Notes under the pieces: model-generated
Told to the model about the DNA's origin: nothing
The model's database searches: none
Seen by the model: only the letters and a program-made list of their open reading frames with translations
Made by a program: the position numbers and the translations under genes
Shown here: piece by piece, positions 33,301-42,474 of the stretch
Layout: every line of letters starts with the position of its first letter
Position numbering within the stretch: position 1 is the stretch's first letter
DNA from: Streptomyces sp. Ag109_O5-10
GTDB lineage: Bacteria > Actinomycetota > Actinomycetes > Streptomycetales > Streptomycetaceae
Assembly (NCBI RefSeq): GCF_900105755.1
Contig: NZ_FNTQ01000001.1
Location: 744,001 to 808,000 of the forward strand
Reading direction: 5' to 3'
DNA length: 64,000 bases

Positions 33301-34403
33301 TGCTCTACCAGAACAACTCCGCGGGCGGCATCGTCACGGGCGGCGGTCCCTACGGCTGGGTGGAGCCGGAGAAGTACTTCGACCCGGCCACCTACGGCAG
33401 CAAGGACTTCGGCTTCCACACCGAGATCGGCATGCCGGTCGTCTCCACCGCGGCGAGCCTGCGCAACCTGACGGGCGACGAGCCGGAGTGGCCCATCGGC
33501 GGCGCCTGGTACTACCACGACTGGAGCGAGCACGGGAACCAGGCGCCGCAGAACTACAAGGCGGCCGTCGAGACCCGCCTCGGCGCGGCCACCGGCCTGG
33601 ACGACTTCGCGCGCAAGGCACAGTTCGTCAACTTCGAGAACACACGCGCCATGTTCGAGGCCTGGAACGCCAACCTCTGGGACAACGCAACCGGCCTGAT
33701 GCTGTGGATGTCCCACCCGGCCTGGCACAGCACCGTCTGGCAGACCTACGACTACGACTTCGACGTCAACGGCACGTACTACGGAGCCCGTTCGGCCTGC
33801 GAGCCGCTGCACGTCCAGGCCGATCCGGTGCAGTGGCGGGTCCTCGCGGTCAACCACACCCGCGCGGACCTGCACGGGGCCACCGTCACCGCCCGGCTGT
33901 ACGACCTGTCCGGCCGGCAGCTCGGCAGCGCCCGGACCGCGACGGTGGACGTGGCACGGGCCGCCACCGCCGAGGCGTTCACCGCGGGATGGACCGACGA
34001 CCTGCCCGGCCTGCACCTGCTGCGGCTGACCCTGGCGGACGCGGACGGCAGGGAGCTGTCCCGCAACACGTACTGGCGCCACCGTGACCCCGCCGACCTC
34101 CGGGCACTCGGCAAGGCCCCGCGGGTGAACGTGTCCGTCTCGGCCGGGCAGCCGTCCCGCTCCGGAGACCGGCGCACGCTGACGGCCACCGTCCGCAACC
34201 GCGGCACGGCCGTCGCCGCCATGGTCCGGCTGTCCCTGGTGGACGAGGCGACCGGTGACCGCGTGCTGCCGACGCTCTACAGCCACAACTACCTGTGGCT
34301 GCTGCCCGGAGAAGCACAGACGGTGAGTGTGTCCTGGCCGTCGCGGGCCCTTCCCGCGGGCCGTCCGGCGCTGCGGGCGGCGGCGTACAACAGCCGTCCC
34401 TAG
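30336..34403 (+). CDS. Secreted GH2 exo-beta-D-glucosaminidase-like enzyme with discoidin modules
   Basis: A 1355-residue exported enzyme. The N-terminus has a twin-arginine-like signal (SPSRRSIVATGS, hydrophobic stretch, then AAAAPAG). Residues about 50-225 are a discoidin-like module; GH2 sugar-binding and immunoglobulin-like domains follow (about 240-590). Two tandem discoidin/CBM32 modules (about 600-870) interrupt the enzyme before the catalytic barrel (about 875-1190), where WCGANEGNP (E967) and FHTEIGMPV (E1030) are the candidate acid/base and nucleophile. C-terminal beta domains finish the protein. The closest known activity is CsxA-type exo-chitosanase, releasing glucosamine. Start ATG at 30336. 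It overlaps the TetR stop codon tail-to-tail. Confidence 0.85.
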   Translation: MTDQPVPSRSPSRRSIVATGSTLLAGFGLGPVLPVPAAAAPAGAPARPAAPRELALYRPVSVSSTAYAATPGSFAVDSLTAPGVRGSGWRAGDGDPQWIAVDLQAACEVTRIRLTFEADAADPVFTPPATGNPADGTTGKEILSSYALDFVVETSLDEKSWTSVYRTTAGTGGLVDVQLPRPVTARWVRMTCRRRSSPLPLGLNGFEVYGTPRGHRPTATGWTDWGTRHDAAPALTVADDGTVPVESGWRLTLDDWAGGDGAGLSRTGVDTSGWLPAVVPGTVLGSLVDQGMLPDPVSGLNNLRIPEALSRHSWWYKRDFELPRGLRTGSGRRIWLEFDGVNHKADIWLNGEQVGGLTYPFARSSHDVTRLLATDGANALAVRITPMPVPGSPGDKGPLGESWVDAGAGQMNLNSPTYLASSGWDWMPAVRDRAAGIWNHVRLRSTGQIVIGDPRVDTNLPNLPDVSVAELTVVVPVRNADTKDHTATVTAAFGDVRVSRAVTVPAGGGVDVVFAPDAFAQLRLHNPRLWWPNGVGEPDLYDLTLTVSADGTESDRRTTRFGVRQFGYEYRVPLPFTATGDAYTQTVSFDRQQARHVRISCRTRATSWGSSLWTLAVRDSTRQTTDLALHAPADASSTDGDDHGPANVTDGDPGTRWSSAYEDDQWISVDLGSAQSFDRVDLTWERAYARTFVVQVSADGAEWTDVRAVDNSAVPLPFNDGNASLQVEDLDRQTARYVRIDCGLRNTSWGNSLWSLGVIDSADPGTDLALHRTATASTEESDHPAAHATDGDPGTRWSSAYEDNQWIQVDLGSARDFDRVAIVWETAYPKTYVIRVSDDGERWTDVKSVSNAPDPLRITVNGVPVLARGGNWGWDELLRRMPPERMDAAVRMHRDMNFTMIRNWVGSSDREEFFAACDRYGILVWNDFPNAWGMDPPDHDAFNSVARDTVLRYRIHPCVAVWCGANEGNPPAAIDQGMREAVEQQVPGLLYQNNSAGGIVTGGGPYGWVEPEKYFDPATYGSKDFGFHTEIGMPVVSTAASLRNLTGDEPEWPIGGAWYYHDWSEHGNQAPQNYKAAVETRLGAATGLDDFARKAQFVNFENTRAMFEAWNANLWDNATGLMLWMSHPAWHSTVWQTYDYDFDVNGTYYGARSACEPLHVQADPVQWRVLAVNHTRADLHGATVTARLYDLSGRQLGSARTATVDVARAATAEAFTAGWTDDLPGLHLLRLTLADADGRELSRNTYWRHRDPADLRALGKAPRVNVSVSAGQPSRSGDRRTLTATVRNRGTAVAAMVRLSLVDEATGDRVLPTLYSHNYLWLLPGEAQTVSVSWPSRALPAGRPALRAAAYNSRP
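32283..32744 (+). repeat. 420-bp internal duplication in the GH2 gene
   Basis: A 42-bp stretch at 32283-32324 recurs exactly at 32703-32744. The protein repeats DGDPGTRWSSAYED followed by QWI-x-VDLGSA at residues 650 and 790, a period of 140 residues. It marks duplication of one discoidin module within the enzyme. Confidence 0.9.
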
Positions 34404-35035
34404 GCGAGCCCCTCCGCCGCCACCGCGAGGGCCGAGCGCATGGTCGCCGTGAGCTCGGCCTCCGCCGTGGCGGGGTCCGAGCTCTCGTCGGCGACGCGCC
34501 AGGCGTAGTGCTCGACGGCCGCGCGCAGGGCCGCGTTGAACATGGCCGCCTGGATGGTGGGCCGCAGGCCGTCGGCGGGCAGCCCGGAGCGTTCGGCGAG
34601 GGCGCGGGCGAACGCCGGTTCGGCCTCGTCGTAGGACTGCAGCCACTCGGCGCGTAGTCCCGGTTCGTCGCGGGTCAGCCGGACCAGGGCGCCCATGGTG
34701 GCGCGGTCCGGGCTGCGCGCCAGCCGGCTGTCGGTCGGCACGGCGTCCGCGAAGGCCTCCTCCAGCGGCCGGCCGGGGCGCCAGGCGCGCAGGCAGTCGG
34801 CGATTGCCTCGATACCGGCCGCGAACAGCGGCCGCACGCAGGCCTCCTTGCTCGGGAAGTAGCGCCAGACCGTGCGTGCCGAGACGCCGACCGCCTGCCC
34901 GATCTGCTCGCCGGTGGTCGCGGACACCCCCTGGGCGACGAACAGGTCCACCGCGGCGCGGGCGATCTCCAGCCTGGTCTCGGCCTTGCGTTCCTCGGTC
35001 AGGGGTGGGCGTCCCGTGCGTCCCCCTGCGGCCAT
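34400..35035 (-). CDS. TetR-family transcriptional regulator
   Basis: A 211-residue TetR protein. The helix-turn-helix (about residues 12-58) reads ARAAVDLFVAQGVSATTGEQ then IGQAVGVSARTVWRYFPSKE. The C-terminal ligand domain is of the MftR-like type (RDEPGLRAEWLQSYDEAEPA). The ATG at 35035 after GGGAGGG is preferred over the GTG at 35065. It is convergent with the GH2 gene, and the stops overlap by 3 bases. Its target is unknown; the adjacent SDR fragment may once have been its partner (inference). Confidence 0.88.
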   Translation of the reverse strand: MAAGGRTGRPPLTEERKAETRLEIARAAVDLFVAQGVSATTGEQIGQAVGVSARTVWRYFPSKEACVRPLFAAGIEAIADCLRAWRPGRPLEEAFADAVPTDSRLARSPDRATMGALVRLTRDEPGLRAEWLQSYDEAEPAFARALAERSGLPADGLRPTIQAAMFNAALRAAVEHYAWRVADESSDPATAEAELTATMRSALAVAAEGLA

Positions 35036-35105
35036 CTGTCCCTCCCGTGCCGGTGGCTGCTGCACCGGGATTGTCCCCGAGGCGGCGGGGTGACGGAAAT
35101 TCAGG

Positions 35106-35351
35106 CCGCGACTTCATGTCACTCCCGTCCAGGTCGACCCGGAGGACGGTGCGCACGAGCCGGCCGCGCCCGGCCCGTGCGTCGGCGACGTGGGTCAGGT
35201 CTCCGAGCCCGAGGAGCAGGCGGCGACCGTGTTCCTGGCCTCGGACGCGGCGAGTGACATCAACGGCGCCGTCCTGCCGGTGGACAACGGCTGGACGGCC
35301 GTCCGAGCCGCACCGCCGGGGCGGCCGGCCCCGATCAGCCGCCCTCGATGA
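35106..35351 (+). pseudogene. C-terminal remnant of a short-chain dehydrogenase
   Basis: About 80 codons in one frame read VTPVQVDPEDGAHEPAA, then VSEPEEQAATVFLASDAASD and INGAVLPVDNGWTAV, the standard SDR C-terminus. The Rossmann glycine motif and YxxxK active site are absent, and no start is seen. It lies divergent from the TetR gene, where SDR genes controlled by TetR regulators commonly sit, so the front was probably deleted. Confidence 0.78.
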
Positions 35352-36021
35352 ACTGTTCCGCCAGCCGCTCCCCCTCCGCCTCCGCCGCCTCACGGTCCTG
35401 GATGGGCCGGATCGCCGAGTGCTTGAAGACGATGTAGGTGACGCCGGACGGCACCCCGCCGACGCGCGGGTCGGGGTTCACGCCGAGCGCCTTCGCGGTG
35501 GCGTAGGAGGCCTCGCCGATGATGTCGCGCGGTCCGGTGTCGCCGACGACGGCGTACTGGACCCGGCCCTTGTAGATGACCGCGGCGATCGCGCCGCCCC
35601 GGACGCCGGACTTCCGGTGGTTCCAGCGCCGGCTGGGGCCGGGTACGACGACGTAGGGCAGTTTCTCGGCGTTGAGCTGGCGGCCGTTGGACTGCTGGTA
35701 GGCGGTGGCGGCGGTGAACGCCGGGTCGGCGGCGCGGTTGCAGTGGGCGGTCCGCTGGCCGTCGCAGTCGATGTCGAGGTCGGCCTTCCAGAAGACGGCC
35801 TGCCGGGTGCCGCACACGGGGACGGTGGCGGCGGTGTCGGCATCGGAGCGGTAGCGGCCCCTGGAGACCTGGGTGCACTCCCGCACCCGGGCCAGCAGGT
35901 CGGCGGCGGAGATACGGTGCCGGACACCGGGGACCGCGTAGGAGGCGGCGGGGGTGGGCAGTGTGGCCGGGGCGAGCAGGGCGGCGCCGGCCGCGGCCAG
36001 CGTCAGCGACTGGACACGCAC
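35335..36021 (-). CDS. GH75 chitosanase, secreted
   Basis: A 228-residue protein with a Sec signal (SLTLAAAGAALLAPATL to about residue 29) and the GH75 pattern: FWKADLDIDCDGQ (residues 78-89), AHCNRAADP, VVGDTGPRDIIGEASYATAK (about 148-167, with E160) and VTYIVFKHS. The aspartate in DIDCDG and the glutamate in IGEAS are the expected catalytic pair. It cleaves chitosan internally. The GTG at 36021 is the most likely start; a weaker AAAGGG precedes it. It lies beside the GH2 exo-glucosaminidase-like gene, so endo and exo activities appear combined for chitosan use. Confidence 0.88.
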   Translation of the reverse strand: MRVQSLTLAAAGAALLAPATLPTPAASYAVPGVRHRISAADLLARVRECTQVSRGRYRSDADTAATVPVCGTRQAVFWKADLDIDCDGQRTAHCNRAADPAFTAATAYQQSNGRQLNAEKLPYVVVPGPSRRWNHRKSGVRGGAIAAVIYKGRVQYAVVGDTGPRDIIGEASYATAKALGVNPDPRVGGVPSGVTYIVFKHSAIRPIQDREAAEAEGERLAEQFIEGG

Positions 36022-36407
36022 GATGAGGGACCCTTTTCGTGGGGGACATGGAGTCACCCGGAACAAGATGGTGCGGGTCCGGCGGCCGGGCCAGCACATG
36101 GAGGCTGTACAGGGCCGTTCGGCGCAACGAAACTGACACTTCGTGAGCGGCCGCCGAGGACCGGGGCGCCGGGCCGGTATCGGCCCGGACTGCCCCGGCC
36201 GCCCGTGCCGGCGCGGGATCAGCGACGACAGCGTTCCGCGCCGCAAGCGCGAACTCCCCTGTCCTTCCGGGGAGTTCGACCGCAGGATCCTCAGCATACG
36301 TAACCCTCCCCCGGCGTCCGCAATACGGCCCTCTTGATGTCCGCATCCCGGGCGGTCCATATTGGTCCGGACCATTGCCGTGCTGCCGTCCCAGGGGAGG
36401 CGGAACC
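36022..36407. other. Divergent promoter region of the chitosanase and FN3 lipoprotein genes
   Basis: 386 bp without a gene. It holds the palindrome at 36363-36374 and an AACGAAACT-N4-CTTCGTG imperfect inverted repeat near 36126-36143, on the chitosanase side, of unknown meaning. Confidence 0.5.
36363..36374 (+). promoter_or_regulatory. DasR-like palindromic site upstream of the FN3 lipoprotein
   Basis: TGGTCCGGACCA is a perfect palindrome that fits the DasR response element TGGTCTAGACCA at 10 of 12 positions, 34 bases before the GTG start. DasR controls chitin and N-acetylglucosamine use in Streptomyces, which agrees with the neighbouring chitosanase. Confidence 0.65.
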
Positions 36408-37370
36408 GTGCGCCGAGTTGCCGTCGTGGTCTGCGCCCTGCTGTGCGTGACGTCCTGCGGCCGGGGGCGGGCCGCCGACGGCGACAGCGGCCGGCTGCCC
36501 GGTGCCCCGACAGGGGTGACCGCGGCCGCCGGGAGCGCCACCAGCGTGCACGTCATGTGGAACGGGCTGCCGGAGGGCTCCGGGATCCGTGGCTACGAGG
36601 TGTATCGCGGCACCACGAAGGTCGAGGAAGTGCCCGGCTCCCAGCACATGGTGGACGTCACCAGGCTCAGGCCGTCCACGGCGTACGTGTTCACCGTGCG
36701 GGCCCGGAGCGGGGACGGCAGCCTCGGGCCGCGCAGCCGTGCGGTGCGGGCGACCACCCCCGCGATGGTCGCGGCCGACCGAGCGGCGCCGACCCGGCCC
36801 GCGCGGCCGGTGGGCCGGGCGGTGGGCAGCCGTGCCGTACAGCTGTCCTGGGACGCCTCGACGGACGACCGGGCCGTGGTGTCGTACGACATCTGGCAGG
36901 GCGGCGCCAAGATCCACAGTGTGGGCGGGAACCAGACCGCGGCCGTGGTCATGGGGCTGCGGCCGGGCACCCGTTACGTCTTCACCGTCCGGGCCCGGGA
37001 CGCGGCCGACAACCTCTCGCCCGCGAGCGCGGCGGTACGCCTCAGCACGCCCGGCAGCGGTGACGGCCGGGACACCGAGCCGACCGCGTTCACGGCGCGG
37101 ACCCACGAGGAGAGCGGGGCCTGGTACCTCGATCTGGCGTGGGACCCGCCACAGGTGGACGGTGTGGTCACCGAATACCAGATCCAGCTGGACTCCGGGA
37201 CGACCACCTCCCTGGTGTGGGGCGGCACTCCGCCGAAGGGACGGTCGACCTACAGCTTCTATGTGGGCCGGGACCATGGGGTCCGGCACCAGGTGCGGCT
37301 CCGGGCGCGGCTGCCGGACGGCACCTGGGGCGGCTGGTCGGCGGAGCGGACCGTGGCGACCGGGGCCTGA
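36408..37370 (+). CDS. Secreted fibronectin type III lipoprotein
   Basis: A 320-residue protein with a lipoprotein signal (VAVVVCALLCVTSCG, cysteine at about residue 17). Two clear fibronectin type III domains follow (about residues 30-118, with GYEVYRGTTKV and YVFTVRARSGDG; and about 130-216, with SYDIWQGG and YVFTVRARDAADN). A third, less typical FN3-like domain ends the protein. No catalytic domain is present. FN3 modules often accompany chitinases, so it may bind polymer or organise enzymes at the cell surface (inference). GTG start at 36408 after GGGGAGG. Confidence 0.83.
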   Translation: MRRVAVVVCALLCVTSCGRGRAADGDSGRLPGAPTGVTAAAGSATSVHVMWNGLPEGSGIRGYEVYRGTTKVEEVPGSQHMVDVTRLRPSTAYVFTVRARSGDGSLGPRSRAVRATTPAMVAADRAAPTRPARPVGRAVGSRAVQLSWDASTDDRAVVSYDIWQGGAKIHSVGGNQTAAVVMGLRPGTRYVFTVRARDAADNLSPASAAVRLSTPGSGDGRDTEPTAFTARTHEESGAWYLDLAWDPPQVDGVVTEYQIQLDSGTTTSLVWGGTPPKGRSTYSFYVGRDHGVRHQVRLRARLPDGTWGGWSAERTVATGA

Positions 37371-37547
37371 CGAGAGCGGGCGCGCGTCCCGGCCTGGGCC
37401 GGGCGGAGGAAGAAGTCACCTGGCCGGTCGCCCTCCGGGTGCGGGACCCGCCGGGGACCCTTTCGCTGAACCTGAGGCGGCACGGACGTTTCCCCACCCT
37501 CGGCGGCGCACGGGACGTTCCGCCACCGTGCCGCCGGAGGGCAGACC

Positions 37548-38147
37548 ATGCGCACTACCCGACTCCTCCTCCGCTCCGGCCTGACCCTGGCGGCCGCCGC
37601 CGCTGTCCCGACCTGGCTCGCCGGCCCGTCCGCCGCACTCTCGGGCATCTCGGTGAGCACCATCGGCAGCACGGTGTCGGTGGTCACCAGCGCCTGCACC
37701 CAGTCCAACGGCAGCTGGGGCAACGCCTCGCTGCTCAACAGCGGCCAGACCGCCTTCGCCCAGGGGCGGCAGGTGGCCCTGGCGGGCACCTCGGTGAGCC
37801 AGTCCGCCGCCTGGTCGGGGGTGTCACCGGGCACCTACACGGTGGTCGTCGTCTGCTCCAACGGCGGTACGGCGGGCACGCAGTCGGTGATCGTCTCGTC
37901 CGCCCCCGCCGCGCCGACGACCTACCCCACCGCCAACTCGACCGCCAACTCGACCGCCAACTCGACCGTCAACTCGGCCACCAAGCCGGCCGTGCCCGCG
38001 CCCGCCCGGGGCGTGATGGGCGGCCTGGGCGGCGCCGCCCGCGACTACGGGCCGCTCACCCTGGGCATCGGCGCCGCGCTGGTCGGCTCGGGCGTCATCG
38101 CCACCGGCTGGTACCTGCGCAAGCGCTCGAAGCCCTACCGGCTCTAG
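37548..38147 (+). CDS. Small secreted protein with C-terminal membrane anchor
   Basis: A 199-residue protein. Signal peptide about residues 1-31 (LRSGLTLAAAAAVPTWLAG), a beta-rich domain about 32-122 with two cysteines, a linker made of N-S-T-A units, and a C-terminal helix (about 168-190; LGIGAALVGSGVIATGWYL) followed by R-K-R-S-K, a typical stop-transfer. There is no LPxTG motif. The family is common in Streptomyces and has no known function. Start ATG at 37548. It is convergent with padR, the stops overlapping. Confidence 0.82.
   Translation: MRTTRLLLRSGLTLAAAAAVPTWLAGPSAALSGISVSTIGSTVSVVTSACTQSNGSWGNASLLNSGQTAFAQGRQVALAGTSVSQSAAWSGVSPGTYTVVVVCSNGGTAGTQSVIVSSAPAAPTTYPTANSTANSTANSTVNSATKPAVPAPARGVMGGLGGAARDYGPLTLGIGAALVGSGVIATGWYLRKRSKPYRL
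37929..37976 (+). repeat. Four 12-bp tandem repeats in the anchored-protein linker
   Basis: ACCGCCAACTCG occurs three times exactly and a fourth time with one change, encoding T-A-N-S units of the linker. It is in frame and probably varies in length between strains. Confidence 0.9.
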
Positions 38148-38695
38148 GACGCCGACGGGCCGGGCGGTTCGCCGAACTCCTCCAGGGCATGACCGAGCCA
38201 CCGCGTCCAGAACGTCTCCAGGTCGATGCCGGCCCGCAGCACCAGGTGCCGCAGCCGGTCCTCGGGGGCGTCCTTGCCCGGCGGGAAGTCGCGGCGCTGG
38301 ATCTCCTCGTACTCGGCCAACTGCCGCCGGTGCAGCTCCAGATGGCGGCGCAGGTCGGCCTCGATGCCGGCGGTGCCGACGACGGCGGCCGCGCGCAGCC
38401 GCAGCAGCAGCACGTCCCGCTGCGGCTTGGGATCCTGGGAGACGGCGGTCCAGCGGGCCAGTTCTGCGCGGCCCGCGGGCAGGACCTCGTAGCTCTTCTT
38501 CTGCCCACGGGCCGGCTGCTCGGCCGGCAGGGTGCGGATGTAGCCCTCGGCCTCCAGCCGTCCGAGCTCGCGATAGATCTGCTGGTGCGTGGCCGACCAG
38601 AAGTAACCGATCGACCTGTCGAACCTGCGGGTCAGCTCAAGCCCCGACGACGGCCGTTCGAGCAGGGCGGTGAGGATCGCGTGCGGGAGTGACAT
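38144..38695 (-). CDS. PadR-family transcriptional regulator
   Basis: A 183-residue PadR protein: winged helix at about residues 1-75 (ILTALLERPSSGLELTRRFD, HQQIYRELGRLEAEGYI) and a helical C-terminal dimerisation domain with LHRRQLAEYEEI. It lies 22 bp after fadH on the same strand, so it is probably co-transcribed. The 20-bp palindrome upstream of fadH is the likely operator, giving feedback control (inference). Start ATG at 38695. Confidence 0.9.
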   Translation of the reverse strand: MSLPHAILTALLERPSSGLELTRRFDRSIGYFWSATHQQIYRELGRLEAEGYIRTLPAEQPARGQKKSYEVLPAGRAELARWTAVSQDPKPQRDVLLLRLRAAAVVGTAGIEADLRRHLELHRRQLAEYEEIQRRDFPPGKDAPEDRLRHLVLRAGIDLETFWTRWLGHALEEFGEPPGPSAS

Positions 38696-38717
38696 GGGCT
38701 CATCCTAGGGACGGGCG

Positions 38718-40817
<2,100 letters not shown>

Positions 40818-40838
40818 TTACGTGTGCCAGATCACCTG

Positions 40839-41207
40839 TCACCGGCTTTCGAGCAGGACGTGCAGTTCCTTCTCCTGGTCCCCGGACGCGGAGGACAGGT
40901 CCCGCACGGTGAAAAGGGAGTCGAGGGTCCGGTGCAGCCGGCTGATCGCCCAGTAGCCGCCCTGGGCGTCGGCCTCGACCGTGGCCGAGAGCCGGGGCGG
41001 CGGGGTGCACTCGTGGGTGGCGGTGACGTCGAACGTGCCGAGCCACACCATCGGGCGGGTCTCGTGGAGCTGCTGCGGCACGTCGTCGGCGGCCCGGTCG
41101 GACTCGAAGCACTGGCGCAACGCGTCGAACACGATCCGGGCGTCCTCCTTGTTGCATCCACTGATCTCGAGCGAGACGGGTTCCTCGTGCGTGGGAACAC
41201 GGTCCAT
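40839..41207 (-). CDS. Hypothetical cytoplasmic protein
   Basis: A 122-residue acidic protein not recognised as a named family. It has SLEISGCNKEDARIVFDAL near residues 13-31, then a strand pattern (WLGTFDVTATHE, LSATVEADAQGGYWAI) and ends LHVLLESR. No signal peptide or membrane helix is visible. The alternating charged helix and beta strands suggest a small alpha-beta domain. The ATG at 41207 follows GAGGAG with good spacing, and coding bias supports a real gene. The neighbours fadH and a secreted protein give no clear clue. Confidence 0.7.
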   Translation of the reverse strand: MDRVPTHEEPVSLEISGCNKEDARIVFDALRQCFESDRAADDVPQQLHETRPMVWLGTFDVTATHECTPPPRLSATVEADAQGGYWAISRLHRTLDSLFTVRDLSSASGDQEKELHVLLESR

Positions 41208-41327
41208 GGTGCTGGCTCCTCTCATGGCGATGGCGCGGTGTCACGGGTTCCCCCGCGAACCGCGCCATGCCAACAGAAAAGCACCGATCTCCAAGCCCTG
41301 CACCACCCGTCGAGGGCGGCCGCGGGC

Positions 41328-42200
41328 TCAGCTCCGGGTGAACTTGTAGGTCATGCTGTCCGTGAGGACGCAGAAGCCGGGCGACATCACGATGACCCGC
41401 AGGATGCCGGTGCGCCGGTCGTAGTCGATGCCCTCGGCCTCGAAGGTGCCCGAGCAGGAGCTGCGCAGCGGGAGCTGGCGCAGCGCCGTGACGTGCCCGG
41501 TGACGTTCGTGGTGCCGGGCCGGGCGGACAGGTCGATCTGCAGCAGCGGCTTGGTGTGGCCGAAGAGGCTGCCGTCCGGGTCGTCCGACGAGCACAGCAG
41601 CGTGGTGGCGCCGGAGAAGTCGCAGCCCTGCACGTCGCGCACGGCGTGGTCCAGGTTGACGACGGAGGCCAGCGGGAGGTTCGCGGACGGCGAGGTGCTC
41701 TTGTTGGCGCCCGGCGTCGGGAAGACCAGGAAGCGGGTCATCGTGCCGTACTCGCCGGAGAGCATGTACTGGCTGTCCGGCGTGATGGCGGACCAGGAGT
41801 TGTTGAGGGCCTCGCCGGAGACCAGCGTGTGGACGTACTCCGACCAGGTGCCGTCGGGGGCCTGCACCCGGTACATCTTGTAGGTGCCGGAGTCCGCCTG
41901 GTACGGCTCGACGTAGTAACCGTCGTAGGACTCGTCGGGGTCGCCGACGTGGTTCCAGCCGCGGGAGTGGACGTCGAGCGGGATGGTGCCGACGCCGGTG
42001 TAGCGGTTGGGGCTGCCGGCCGGGACCTCGACCGAGGTCAGGCCCTGGCTCTCACTGAGCGCATCGGCGTGGTCCGAGCCGGTCTCGGTCCAGGTGTCGG
42101 CCGCGGAGGCCGGGGCGGCGGTCGCGAGGACCAGGGTGGCGGCGAGGGCGACCAGGGCGGTCAGGCCTGCGTGACAACGTTGCCGGGTGAACGCGGGCAT
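41328..42200 (-). CDS. Secreted protein of unknown function
   Basis: A 290-residue exported protein with a clear Sec signal (GLTALVALAATLVLATAAPA, cleavage after ASA at about residue 33). The mature part is rich in beta strands with W-, Y- and D-containing repeats (GVGTIPLDVHSRGWNHVGD, LVSGEALNNSWSAITPDSQY, TGILRVIVMSPGFCVLTDSM), suggesting a beta-propeller-like fold. It has four cysteines (residues about 195, 205, 249 and 280), possibly two disulfides. No catalytic motif is recognised. Start ATG at 42200 after GAGGAGT. Confidence 0.75.
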   Translation of the reverse strand: MPAFTRQRCHAGLTALVALAATLVLATAAPASAADTWTETGSDHADALSESQGLTSVEVPAGSPNRYTGVGTIPLDVHSRGWNHVGDPDESYDGYYVEPYQADSGTYKMYRVQAPDGTWSEYVHTLVSGEALNNSWSAITPDSQYMLSGEYGTMTRFLVFPTPGANKSTSPSANLPLASVVNLDHAVRDVQGCDFSGATTLLCSSDDPDGSLFGHTKPLLQIDLSARPGTTNVTGHVTALRQLPLRSSCSGTFEAEGIDYDRRTGILRVIVMSPGFCVLTDSMTYKFTRS

Positions 42201-42474
42201 GGAAGCCTACTCCTCGGTATCGGGGGGTGGGACGCGCGTGCGCCGGTCAGTCTCGCGCGGATCCGATGGACATGTACATACCAACGGAAGGCCGGGAAGG
42301 TGAACTCACGCCCCTGCCGCACCTGAGGTCGCTTCGCGGTACGGAAGCCGTCGTGTTGAGAGATGGTGGAAAAGTCGGCGGTGACGTCGGAGAGTCGGGT
42401 GTGAGCGCGATAGAACAAGGGGAGTCCGCACGGGGGACGGCGTGCCGTGCGGAAGTCCGAAGGCGGTGCGTGCG

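Noticed and set aside
34804..36303. Plus-strand frame of about 499 codons across the TetR and chitosanase genes
   Set aside because: Antisense to two supported genes; the only real homology on this strand is the short SDR remnant in another frame.
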